Shown piece by piece: positions 53,770-64,000 of a stretch of 64,000 bases of DNA. Position 1 is the first letter of the stretch. Each line of letters begins with the position of its first letter. Made by a program: the position numbers and the translations under genes. This stretch comes from Davidsoniella eucalypti (lineage: Eukaryota; Ascomycota; Sordariomycetes; Microascales; Ceratocystidaceae). The stretch covers positions 1-64,000 of the forward strand of contig RMBW01000085.1 in assembly GCA_004009845.1 (NCBI GenBank). Reading direction: 5' to 3'. The notes under the pieces are model-generated. The model worked only from the letters and a program-made list of their open reading frames with translations. It was not told where the DNA came from and did no database searches.

Positions 53770-55383
53770 CTACAAAGGACCCGAAAGACAAGCATCAAGT
53801 AAGGCATCAACATCGTGATGACAATCTGCACCGTCCCACGTTGATTCTACATCGATATCCATAGGGTCCTCTGGTAATTCTGGAATAGCTTGTTTAACGT
53901 TGAAAGATGATTTGAAGGATAATGCAGCACTCAAGTCATCTGTTGTATCGTTGGTAGGCTTTCGTGATAGTGCGACTTTTGGTAAAAGACTGTAATCTTC
54001 GTAGTTTTCTAATTCGCCATCACGGAACGATGAGGCTACTGTGGTCGCTATGACGGGGAAATTGGCGAATCCAGTGTCACCGAGGTCTAATGCTAGGCGC
54101 AGATCTGCCATGGTAAGAGGCCCTCGTTCACTGGCTGCTTTGGCTTCAATGGGAAGTAGTCCGCTTTTGTCGCGTGTGAGCTCGCCACGCAGAGCGGCTT
54201 CCTCTTCTCTGTGTAACTTGCGCTTGTAGCCGCGGGTTTGGATCCAGGTAGTGCCGAATCCGAACCCTGTGCTACTGCCTTCGCCCGGACCGTTGCTTCG
54301 CGTGCGAGAGAGTGCTGTTGCTATCACACTCTTGATGAACGTGTCGGTGGCATTAATCATGAGACTCACGGAGTCGGCACTGTGACCGGATTGAAGGCCG
54401 GCTTGATAGCATATTGGAAGCATGCGGCTTTCTATTGTGGAGGCATCGGGGAACTCGCCGGATTCGACGGCAAGAGGCGCAGCGAAGCGTTTTCGAGCTT
54501 CGTTTTCGAAGTCTGTAAGAGAGAAAGGTGTGTAAGCAATAGAGCAGAGAGGTTGAAAGGATGCTGCTAGCTGGGCTAGGCTAAAATCCGGGGCTGCACT
54601 TACTCATCTCTACACTGACGCTACCCGAGCCGGACTCCGAATTACGTATAGGCCGGCGGTGAACCTCGGCAAAGGCATTGGCGACTGTCTCGAACGGATC
54701 ATATGGAGTCTGTATGCGCTAGTTAGCATTGCGCCAGCCAAGACACAGCTTACAATATATCACGGAGAGGAGACGTACGTCTATTTGTGCAAGGTCTTTT
54801 ATGCGCCGACGGTCACGGCTTGGTAGGTTCATGACCTCGCCCTTCAACCTGCGCTCAGCAGCATCGCTGGATGAGGGCTTCGACGGGGCGGCGATGATTG
54901 GCTTGTCGTTTGCGCTCACCCAGGGAGCAAGACCTATCTCGGGAGCTTCTCGCGTCACGTTACCGTATATTGCTGCTATTAAGCGGTTGTGGAGGTGTTC
55001 TTTCTCGCCGGTGGCGGAGGACAGGATAGGATTCAAAATTGACGTCAACTCCCCAATGCTCATATGGCCTGCTTCAACGTTAGACGGTCGGTCATGGTGG
55101 CGGCGGACGGCGACGAGGCGATTGCGCTTGGAAAAGCAATGGCGTTGGGTGGGTTACCTATCATGAACTTTGAGATGGCATCTTTGTAGGCCTTCCAGTC
55201 TTCTGTTGATATCAGACTGCGAAGTGCAACGTACAGAGGCTCGAGATCAATGCGCGGTGGTACAAGAGGATTCGTTTTGGGCTTCTGGAGGTTCAATGAT
55301 GCCGGGAGGATTTTTGTAGTGCCAAAAGATGTTGACACCGAGCCGGCGAGTTGGCTCAGCGCCGCGGGGTCAATATCGGGCAT
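53770..55383 (-). CDS. HFI1: SAGA complex subunit Hfi1/Ada1, four exons (454 aa)
   Basis: Exons are 55383-55158, 55068-54779, 54709-54604 and 54512-53770; the introns are 89, 69 and 91 nt with GTAACC, GTACGT and GTAAGT donors and GAAGCAG, GCATACAG and CTTACAG acceptors. The product begins MPDIDPAALSQLAGSV. It contains the SAGA-Tad1 family core: PPRIDLEPLYVALRSLIS, then the KDAISKFMIGHMSIGELTSI junction formed by splicing, then HNRLIAAIYGNV. Later come TPYDPFETVANAF and a histone-fold-like segment with ESRMLPICYQAGLQSG. Ada1/Hfi1 is a structural subunit of the SAGA co-activator and pairs with Taf12. The start at 55383 is the ATG at the family's usual N-terminus. Frames join exactly across all three introns. 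Confidence 0.9.
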
Positions 55384-56725
55384 TGGAACTACGGTGGCCG
55401 GCGCAGGGATCACCGGGAACGACTAGACAGTAAAGCGGTGGCCGGGCAGAAGAAAGGGAAGGCGAAGGCGCTTGCAGCGGCAGAGACGGGCGGGTTTGAT
55501 GCCCGGCGACAAGGCGTCGGAGGCGGGACGGACAGACAGGGCGGGTGGCCGTTGATAGTGCAGTATACAAAGGCTCTAGACCCGATCGCGACCTGATAGA
55601 TACTGATACGTTTATAGGCGTTACAGGGCCGGAATGGGGGCGATGATGCCGATACGGGAGCACAATTGTCGCGAGGCCGCACGTGAAAAGATGATTAAAA
55701 GGATAAGGCTGAAGAAACGAATGATAGCGCACCAAAAACACAAGTGCTGGCTCGATTCGGAGTCGGGGTTTGGAAAGAGCGGCTGGAGACGAAGCGCGAC
55801 GGGCGCTCAAGCGACAAAATAGAAGAGACGAGATGCTAGTAGCAGAGATGGAAGTAGAGGTGGAATTAGAAACAGAGGCGCCTGCGATTTAAAGCAGGAT
55901 GCAATGATGAAAAATGATGGAAACAATATAGTATAAAGCTAATAGCAGACCTACGAGGCGACGATGATGATAATGATGCGCTTTGCGACAAAAGACGAGC
56001 TGGCAATGGAGAGGAATTATTAGAGCAGATATTATCACGATGGGTTGTAAATTGCTTGCAGCAGGGCCAATTCCAGTAGAATTACAGTGACAGCGACAGT
56101 GACAGTTAGCTACAGTTACAGTGTTCAATGATGTCGTTTGAGTTAGCACAGTTAGTGGTGGGAAGAGCCAAAGTGCAATGAGAGTGTGTGGTACAGGCTG
56201 GCTCAATATGAGCCAATGTACTGGTACATTTAGCCCTACATTACTATGGTGGTAGCACAAGTATCGATACATCTATTAGCTGGCCTAAAAAGTGGATTCT
56301 GTGCTTGATGGCAGGCGCATCCTCAAGTTGGCACCTATGCGATGCCTGATCTGGCGAACATATAGTGTGACAGCCTTGCCTCTAGCCTTGCAGAAGCATC
56401 GCCAGCGGGTGCGAAGCTTTGCTAGCCTGGTGCGAATTTCCCCTCAGCCAACAACAACAGCTCGAGTTGATTTGACAACACCCAAACGCGTCGATAGACA
56501 AGCGTAATAGAAGCTCCAAGCTTGACTTCACGAGGTTATAGCTCCACAAGTGATTAGCGTCTATTTTTACGATTTAATACACTCCAAGTCGAGCTCTGTC
56601 TAGCTGCGTGTTCCATGGCCATCGCCAAAGCTGTATAAGCCGACTAAAGCCCACCAACTCAAGCCCTGCCACTTGATATATCAAGCTCGATTGTGGTTGC
56701 GCCGTCTAGTCTGATTGCTGTCGCA
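55384..56725. promoter_or_regulatory. Divergent promoter region of HFI1 and GCP3
   Basis: 1.34 kb separates the two divergent ATGs. Chance ORFs (for example 55351-55596 plus and 55810-55370 minus) lack start context and overlap the HFI1 start. A CAGTTACAGTGACAG-like short repeat lies near 56080-56120. Confidence 0.45.
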
Positions 56726-59618
56726 ATGGCTGATAACAAGACCGAAGTCCGCGTCACCAATGCCATCGACCGCCTGATTTCGCATCTGATTCCCAACGAC
56801 CCGGAGGAGGACGAGGAGCTGGCCCAGCAGCGTCACGATGATTGCTTCAATGTGACCAAGGTCATTTTGTCTAGGTATGGCCTGGACCATTGGACAAGAA
56901 CAACAATCCAGAACAACAGCCAACAGCGTTGCCTCTGCATAGCAATCCAGTACTGATTGATAGATCGCCCGTAGTCCTGCCGCTTCCGCCCCTCTTGGTG
57001 ATGTGAACCATGCCTACGATCTGATCAAACGCCAGTTGATCCAAACGAACCCCAGCCAGGCATTGCGCTTCTCGAATCTTTACACACGACTTCTTTCGCT
57101 GCCCGTACTCAATCAGAAATGGGCCATTCTATACCTGTTATACCAGCTCTCCGACTCTCCGGACCCGAACGAGCCCGTACCAATCACCCCGCGCCCGCCA
57201 TCACTGAACCCCCGCGACGCCTTCCGTCGTCAAGAAAAAGAGCGCGCCTTGGCTGCTTCGCCGTCACTTCGGACAGACGAAGAGGCACAGGCTCAAGCTG
57301 AGGCTCAGGCGGCATACGTAGCTGTCAAGGAAGCTCAACTAGCGCAAGCTCAGGCTGCTAAGAAGTCGGCACAACGTGAGGCAGCTAAACGCGCCGCTGA
57401 GGCGGCACAGAAGACCTCAGTCGAACTAGAAACGCCGAGGCGGGATGTCGCTCTCAAGTCATTACTGCTAGCTGACAACTATGCGGAAATCACTCCTAGT
57501 GAAGTCACTATATTGCGAGACCTCCCATTTACCTTGCAGGGCGTACCCTCAGTAGCACAGCCCATCACAGAAGAAAATATCTTAAAGATCCCACCAACAC
57601 TTCCGCCTCCACTCATTTCTCTTCTCAATACACTTGCTGAGCCCTCTTTGTTATATCGCCGATTAGACACGTTCGTTAACACGCCGGCGCCAGGGCTTCT
57701 TCAACAAAGCTTGCGTGCTGCAATAGCAACCGAGCTTCAGTCATATTTGAGTCTCATTGCTACTCTTGAGGGCCAGATCCGTAAAGCTCTGTCATCTCTA
57801 GATGATACTGCGCCCCGTGGGGGCATCGGAAAAGCTGGAGTAACGTTGAAACGATGTGTAGTGTGGACGAGAGAGGCTACTATGGGACTGAGATTGCTCA
57901 GTGTCATTGCCGAAGAATCTGTCACGAAACATGGTGGCGAGCTCATCACACTGATACACAACTTCTCGTCAGCCCATGGCGACCCAATAGTTGCGGCATT
58001 TGCGGAGAGACTGCTCGTCAACTTCACCAAGCCGTTTTATGACATACTTCGACATTGGATATATGATGGTGAGCTCTCGGACCCGTACTTGGAGTTTTTC
58101 GTGAAGGAACAGACAGCGCGACCTGCAGCCGCAGACCGGAACAAGTCTGGTGGTACGAGTATCTGGGAGACCAAATATGAAATGGTCGAGGGCATGATTC
58201 CCAGCATCATCACACACCCATTTGCTGAGAAGATGTTCCTTATTGGCAAGTCGCTAAACTTTATTCGCCATAGCTGTGGAGACTCGCAATGGATTGAAGC
58301 CTACTCCAAAGCAGCGTCTCGAGAGCTACGATATGGCGAAACGGCCAAACTAGAGGCGTGGATTGACGAAGCGTACAAGACGACTATGAAACAGCTGATA
58401 GACCTCATGGACAACAAGTTCAAGATATTCATGCATTTACAAGCACTCAAGGACTACATGTTGCTAGGCCAGGGCGACTTCACAACATTGCTCATGGAAT
58501 CACTAGCCCCAAATTTAGACCGACCAGCAAACATCCTTTATCGCCACACAGTCACAGCACAGCTCGACCATGCGATTAAGGGATCCAATGCGCAATACGA
58601 CAATCCAGAGGTGCTTCGACGTCTAGACGCCCATATGCTTCAACGCTTCCATGGTGATATCGGCTGGGACTGCTTCACACTAGACTACAAGATCGATGCG
58701 CCGGTCGACGTTGTAGTGACAGAATGGGGCCTACGCCAATACCTCAAAGTATTCAACTTGCTGTGGCGAATCAAGCGCGTAGAATTTGCCCTGGCCACAA
58801 CCTGGCGCAAGTGTATGACTGGTGCCCGCGGTGTGCTTCAAAACCCGGATCCCGGTGTCATGCAAGTATGGAAATCAACGCAGGGAATCCTGGCCGAGAT
58901 GGTGCATTTTGTCGGCCAGCTACAGTACTACTTCCTATTTGAAGTCATTGAGTCCTCTTGGGATGAGCTGCAGCGTAAGATTCACCGCGAAGGAGCCACC
59001 CTGGACGATCTGATCAACGCACACACGCAGTATCTCAACGACATCACACACAAGGGTCTGCTCGGCGCTCACCGAAGCAAGTACCCCAACGATCCAGCGG
59101 CTACAGCAACAGCTGCTGCCGATGGAGGTGGAGACCGTACCACGTATACCGCGCAGCTCAACGACATCCTCAAGGGAATGCTGACGTTCCGTGACTCCGT
59201 CGACGGGCTCTACAGTTGGAGCGTCTCTGATTTCTCCCGGCGGCAAGAAAACGACGTGCGTTCAGCAACGGCGGCAGCGGCCGCAGCCCGAGCCGGTGCC
59301 GGCACACTAGACCCAGACGATGCAGCAGAAGCAGCGGCTGCCGCTGCTGCTGGGGTAGCCTCAGAGTTCCCAGTACTACAAGATCGTCTTCGTCATCTCG
59401 GACTATACTTCAAGAGTAGACTACAGATTCTTCTCGGTGACTTGGCTTACCAGCCTGATATAGATATGCGGTTCTTGGGCGTTGCCATGAACTTTAACGA
59501 CTTCTATCAGCCCGTCAAAAGACGGTCAAAGAGTAGTGCACAGGCAGCAAAAGAAGTTGCTGCTGGAGGAAATGCAGGTGGAAGTGCTCAGGCAGCAGCT
59601 ACGACTGGACCGAGGTGA
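56726..59618 (+). CDS. SPC98: Gamma-tubulin complex component 3 (Spc98/Alp6 family), 930 aa
   Basis: Exons are 56726-56874 and 56975-59618; the 100-nt intron has a GTATGG donor and a CCCGTAG acceptor. The join reads VTKVILSRSPAASAPLGDVN, in frame. Residues about 130-170 form an Ala/Gln-rich coiled coil. The GCP N-terminal (GRIP1) domain starts near 230 with LPFTLQGVPS and runs through RLDTFVNTPAPG. IYDGELSDPYLEFFV and EKMFLIGKSLNFIRHSCGD are classic GCP3 text. The C-terminal (GRIP2) domain has SLAPNLDRPANILYRHTVTA, WDCFTLDYKIDAPVDVV and YLKVFNLLWRIKRVEF. A polyalanine insertion lies at about 805-845. GCP3 pairs with GCP2 in the small gamma-tubulin complex that nucleates microtubules at spindle pole bodies. 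The start at 56726 is preferred over the upstream GTG. Confidence 0.94.
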
Positions 59619-61230
59619 CGAAGCTACGAAAAGGATGAGAACGATGATAAGCTGGGGGGATTTCGAGCAATGAAGATAGACGCAACTCGATTAATTCATG
59701 AAAACCATAGCTAAATATCCCTCTACATACGCTATTTGCCTTATTGGTCTTTTATTTGTCACGATAGAAATACAAGCTTCGACTAGCAAGATTCAATATT
59801 CACAATGTTACATGAAAGCTCTAGTTCCAACAATATATATAATATTGTATGGCTTTGATATCAATATTATACGTGTACAAGCAAACAAGATACCAAAAGC
59901 GGCTGTTTTCTCATTTTTATGGTTCTCAATTCTTCTTTATTGAATTCTATAGAGTTGAACTAAACCTATTCCGTTTTTTTTTTTGAAAACTATAATAAAG
60001 AAAAATCTGACATCTTGACATCAAGAATCTAGGTGTGGATTTTTTCTTTAGTTAATGATGCTTTTGGAAATTCACCTCCCTCCCGCTTATTTCAAATTGC
60101 GGCTCTTTTATTTTATTTTTTATTTTTTATTTTCTATTTTCTTTTTAAACAATTACTTTAAGTATCGAGCTAAAAAAAGAAACATAATTACGTTTGATTT
60201 TGTTTTTCTAAATCAATTGTTCCTCTTTTTAATATTTTGTTCCTACCTGGATTTTTCAGCTTTTTGGTCCATAGTTCTCGAACAACCAAGGTATTGCACA
60301 ATGTTTTTCTTTTCATTTTAGTATCATTGAATAGTTATCTCATATTCTCTTTCACCTATTTCTTGATAATAGAAGTATTCTGAGGATTTGTATAATGAAC
60401 ATTGCCGCATTTCAAGTGAAAAGTTGGTGATCTGCCTATTAATATCTAATGTTTCACAAACTTTATGACAATCCGGATTTGGTCGTCGGATGCCCTTCTA
60501 AATCTTTTTCGACATTCCAGTGCAAAGTTCAAGCAAAAATTCACACATTTGTTCTTGGTTTTTTCAAGTCATAGAATTGTATAATGAATGTATTGTAAAC
60601 TGACTCTAGTAATGATACTAGCTAGATCCGTCAATTTGCTGTATCTCCTGGAAAAGAAACAACGGAAGGAAGGGGATGGGACGTCCTGAGTCAAACGACC
60701 CAAGCGCTATTATTCTTCCTATTCTAATACGGTTTCCCGTAATTTTAAGATATAACGACAGAAGCTGTGACACCAACTGTCGATAAATCTGTTCAAAGCC
60801 CAAGCAAGTTGCAACGCCGATTCCAAAACTACCAAAAAAGAGAAGGATAAAGAATCCACCAAAGTAGTGAACGGGAAAATAAGATTAAAGAAAACAAAGA
60901 ACAGAATGAACAGATAATGAGTTTTACTGGGATGGAGAAGTTTCCATGTGTCACCGGTTGACAGCAGAAACAAAAGATATGATAATGAAGAATACAAAAG
61001 AAGGGTAATAATAGCAGAGGTGATTTGTTTAGCAGGGAGTGAATACAAAAACAAAAACCAACCTGTGCAATAATGATACAGAAACATATAAGAAAAGATG
61101 AAAGAACGAATGTAGAAGTGAAAGATGTAAAGAGAGCAAAAATAAAAGCAAGAAAAGACAACCCAGCACATTAAGAGTAATTATTAGTAAAAACCGGACC
61201 ATCCAGGGCATCACAGCGTGGCTTTGTAAT
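59619..61230. other. AT-rich intergenic region (convergent ends)
   Basis: Very AT-rich, with repeated TTTTATTTTTTATTTTC-type tracts at 60105-60145. No credible gene. Confidence 0.45.
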
Positions 61231-62698
61231 TCAGTTCAGAGCCGCTAGGCTCTGGACGAGCTCTTCAGTATTGAGCACGCCGTCAACCGAGGGATTGGTT
61301 TGGATCGGCAGCTCCCCGTTCTGAACGTTGTTACCGTTAAGGCGTATGAAGTCGGCAAATTCCTTCCGGGTGCGGCGCTTTTCTTCTTCGGCCTCACGGT
61401 CTCTACGCTCTTTGGTTTTGCGGCTACCACTAGGGGCAACTCCAGCCATGATAACATTTGCATCTTGAGACGTGAAGTTGAGGAACGTAACCTCCTGTGA
61501 AGACCCAGAATCGCTAGCCTGAGCAGCATCGATAACGCTGTCCTGAGCTGTCGAGCTGAGAACAGTACTAGACCCACGACGTGTCCCTGGACGAGTACCG
61601 CCACTGGCTCTGCGGATGGCCGTACGTGACGGGCCTGAGCCAGATCCACTACGTGAATGGCTCATACTAAGGCCAGCATGTTGGCCCGGGCTGACGCTAC
61701 GCTGATGACGGCCACTGCCCCGACGAGCCGCGTCGTTGAGATCGATGTTGCTGCGCATCCTGCGCATACCGCTAGAGTTGGCGCGTGGCTGATGACGGCG
61801 CCTGGGGCTCTCAAGACCATCGGCTTGAACAGTAGCCGGCTGTGCAAGAGCGAAGTTGTTCATGGTAGGAGTGCCAGATGTCACGGCGTAGTAAGGATCC
61901 GACACCATCGCACCATTCATGTGCATAACCATGTTAGGATCGGCATTAACGGGAGGGACCATTAGCTGCGAGGGCGAGATTCCCTGCTGACCGGCGACAC
62001 GTGCCCAGCGCCAAAGTCGTCGAAGGACATGCCTAATTGGAAGTCGGCCCAGTTAGGATGATTGGGATCCGTGGAGAAGCCCTGCGAGAAGCTGGTGGGC
62101 AGTGAAACGGGAGTTATGTCATTCGGGTTGGCAGTGGCCCCTGTCCACTGTTGTGAGTGGGAGCGCTGCATCGACTGCTGCTGCTGCTGCTGCTGCTGGA
62201 TCGAGATACTTTCATCAATGCCAATGGGGGCTGGGAAGCTCCCCATGCTTCGTGGTGTGTTCTGAAGCTGGTTAATGCCCATCAGGCCGTTGTTAGCCTG
62301 GTAGGTGATGCGCGGATCAAGGCCCATGGGGTTGCCTTGGCTCAGCTGCATCAGATCGACGTGTTCCTGGTTCCCAACAGCATGAGCACCGATTTCGAAC
62401 GGATCTGGCTCGACCAATGGCGAAGACGTGTTGCCGGCGTTCGCTGTGTACTGGCCGGTGGACGGCTCCGTCTGTGGGAACTCCGTTCCCAATTCCATCT
62501 TGATGTCGTAGCCGACAGCGGAAAGATCAGAACGCTATTAAGTGTTAGTGCAACGGCCCAAGGCTATGAAAGTAGGCATGGGTGGTCGTTTAAAGTCGAA
62601 CAGGCAGGCTGGCTGAAATTTGGAAGATGGAATGGGGATCAAGGCAGTGTTGTTGAAAGCGGAGATGGTAGGAGGCACAATACATAGAAAGACTCCAT
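61231..62698 (-). CDS. Hypothetical nuclear/regulatory-type protein with a one-base frameshift (about 439 aa)
   Basis: Proposed exon 1 is ATGGAGTCTTTCTAT (62698-62684). An intron at 62683-62535 (weak GTATTG donor, CACTAAC branch, TTAATAG acceptor) follows, and exon 2 starts RSDLSAVGYDIKMELG. The frame runs through a polyglutamine tract (CTG repeat at 62175-62199) to QLGMSFDDFGAGH, then shifts: coding continues out of phase as GISPSQLMVPPVNADPN to TGA 61233-61231. One missing G in the run at 62004-62006 would restore it. The C-terminus has a basic, charged segment (SGSRKTKERRDREAEEEKRR, about residues 360-380) preceded by TFLNFTSQDANVIMAGVAP. No family can be named; low complexity plus a basic helix suggests a transcriptional regulator. 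The first exon is uncertain. Confidence 0.6.
62175..62199 (-). repeat. Trinucleotide (CTG/CAG)n tract coding for polyglutamine
   Basis: Eight tandem CTG units on the plus strand encode a run of Gln in the minus-strand protein. Such tracts vary in length between strains. Confidence 0.8.
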
Positions 62699-63210
62699 TC
62701 TAGTCAGAACAATCTAGCACGACTCGTAAAGAATGAATGCGGCGACGCCCGGAATTTGAGAAGAAAAAACAAGCAGGCACCTTGGGGGCAGACTACTGAA
62801 TCTCGAACTGTCTGGTAAAGATTCTAGTGGCTTGACAAAAGCGGCATAGAGAGAGTGTGGTTGAGAAGAGTTGACAATCAGGATTCCAAGGAGGTGGGAC
62901 GGCCTGTTTATAAACAACGCCGGAGAAGGAAGCACAAACTGGGAAACTCGATGGCGGGGAGCTCAGAGCACAGGCAACTTCCCAAACTCTCTACTTGTGT
63001 CTTGTCCACGACTGCCATTTCGCACCGAGAATTGCCGGATGCGGATAGCGCCGTTCTGCTACTTCCGTCGACTTGGCTAATTGTGGAGCCTGCGCTCTCT
63101 TCAACAGCAACTACCACTTGGCACACCTACTAGATCAACGGGAGCTAAGCACCTAAAGAGTTTGATATCTTGGCGGGACGAGTCTGTAGAGCCACTTGGG
63201 GCCAAAGACT
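62699..63210 (-). other. Spacer or long intron between the two minus-strand genes
   Basis: The minus strand here is pyrimidine-rich in places and lacks a protein-like frame, which fits a promoter/5' leader for the downstream gene. A single gene with an intron of more than 700 nt cannot be excluded. Confidence 0.4.
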
Positions 63211-64000
63211 TCCAAGCTAGATATGGACTCGAGCGATATAATGGCAATGTAGAACGGGGAGGGGTGTGAACATACACTTTTACTCTGCGGAGCCGCACAG
63301 TTGCGTTGGTCGCCACCAGCGACACGCCCCAGGGCAGTGCTACTGCCTACTGTGTTGGTGCTGGTCGTCGATGCTATAGCACCAGTTGCTGCTGCTGGGG
63401 CTAACGATATGCCACCGCGCACCCCAGGGGAGTGGCTGCCCACATCACGGTGAGCCTCACTGTTGTTCTTGGATTTGCGGCCTGCAGAGGCTGCCACTTT
63501 TCGGATCGGTGCCACGAGGGCGCTAACAAGCCTCTTTGAAAAGCCGTTCTTACGCAGCGGTCCAGGCTCTTCTGCTTGCCAGGTAATGTTGTTATCGCCG
63601 ACGCCGAGTGAACTAGAGCCGAGTCCATTTGTCACCGGTGGCATGCCAAGCAGCGACTGCTTCGAAACTACGTCACGGTTTGTCTGCTGTCCCTGTTGTA
63701 ACTGTACCTGGTGAGCATGACGACGCTGCGAGAGCTCGCCACACGACGATGCCGCTGTTATCCGTGGTCGATGCGGCGACTGCAACGAAATATGCTCAAA
63801 GGCCAGCAGGTCACTTGTCGACACCGAGCCGCCTGAAAGACCGCCTATCGCTGGAGGCATTGGGAGGCCCAGGCCATAGTCGGTCATTTCAGCAGCTGGC
63901 GTTGTCGGGCTATGTTGCTGGAACTGGCTATTTCCAAAGCCTGTGGTGTGCCAGCCAGCACTAGGCGGCATCATAAACATCTCCGGTGGCGTCAACGATG
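63147..64000 (-). CDS. C-terminal part of a Gln/Ser/Pro-rich protein, 5' end beyond the window
   Basis: The frame enters at the right window edge on the minus strand (SLTPPEMFMMPPSAGW) and is open through about 242 residues to a likely GTATGT donor at about 63272. The text is low in complexity, with a basic stretch (GFSKRLVSALVAPIRKVAAS, then GRKSKNN) that could be a nuclear localisation signal. Splicing to an acceptor ending ATATCTAG near 63215 would add about 23 codons (starting LGSLWPQVALQTR) and end at a TAG near 63147; this last exon is weakly supported, having no good branch site. No family is recognised. It might belong with the downstream frame as one gene. Confidence 0.55.

Noticed and set aside
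1..64000. CRISPR arrays, bacterial operons, ribosome-binding sites and prokaryotic insertion sequences
   Set aside because: None seen; spliced genes with fungal introns make the window clearly eukaryotic.

Overview
The window looks like nuclear DNA of a filamentous ascomycete (Pezizomycotina; my guess is Sordariomycetes, but nothing here settles the class). Genes are split by short introns (mostly 50-100 nt) with GTAAGT/GTATGT donors and CTAAC-type branch points. The proteome is typically fungal: a Sln1/TcsB hybrid histidine kinase, a Wee1/Swe1 kinase, Med1, Hfi1/Ada1, GCP3, Maf1 and AP-1 sigma. Genes are widely spaced (several 3-8 kb gaps), and both intact and decayed retroelements are present.

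Layout. 1-4372: the 3' end of a Tad/I-like LINE with an intact 1294-residue ORF2. It ends in an (AAC)n tail that abuts the 3' seven-eighths of a 5S rRNA gene, so the element appears to sit inside a 5S gene. 4373-11340: AT-rich, gene-poor ground with a decayed LINE RNase H fragment (5184-5705), one small secreted-protein gene (8793-8047, minus) and a cluster of short SINE-like retroposons with (AAATC)n tails, two of which have visible target-site duplications. 11357-18462: tRNA-Gly(GCC) with an intron, the five-exon AP-1 sigma gene, a 3 kb stretch of unexplained ORF fragments, and MAF1. 18463-22117: SLN1-type osmosensor kinase (minus). 22118-30004: nearly 8 kb without a recognised gene, holding minisatellites and degenerate repeats. 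30005-32320: F-box protein (minus). 35496-36548: a disordered protein with a PAM2 motif. 38813-41024: Mediator subunit MED1, interrupted by a one-base frameshift. 41025-48156: 7 kb without a gene. 48157-51704: WEE1 kinase. 53770-55383 (minus) and 56726-59618 (plus): divergent HFI1 (SAGA) and GCP3 (gamma-tubulin complex). 61231-64000: two poorly characterised minus-strand genes; the first carries a second one-base frameshift and the other runs off the window edge.

The genes do not form a cluster or pathway. They are mostly housekeeping regulators: Pol III control, osmosensing, Pol II co-activators (Mediator, SAGA), mitotic entry, spindle nucleation and vesicle coats. Both one-base frameshifts lie at runs of three identical bases in otherwise conserved reading frames, which suggests homopolymer undercalls in the assembly rather than true pseudogenes. 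The most unusual items are the LINE/5S junction, the SINE-like cluster, the lone secreted protein in the repeat-rich compartment and the PAM2 protein. Several genes (AP-1 sigma, HFI1 and the 3' exon of the secreted protein) emerge only after splicing by eye.
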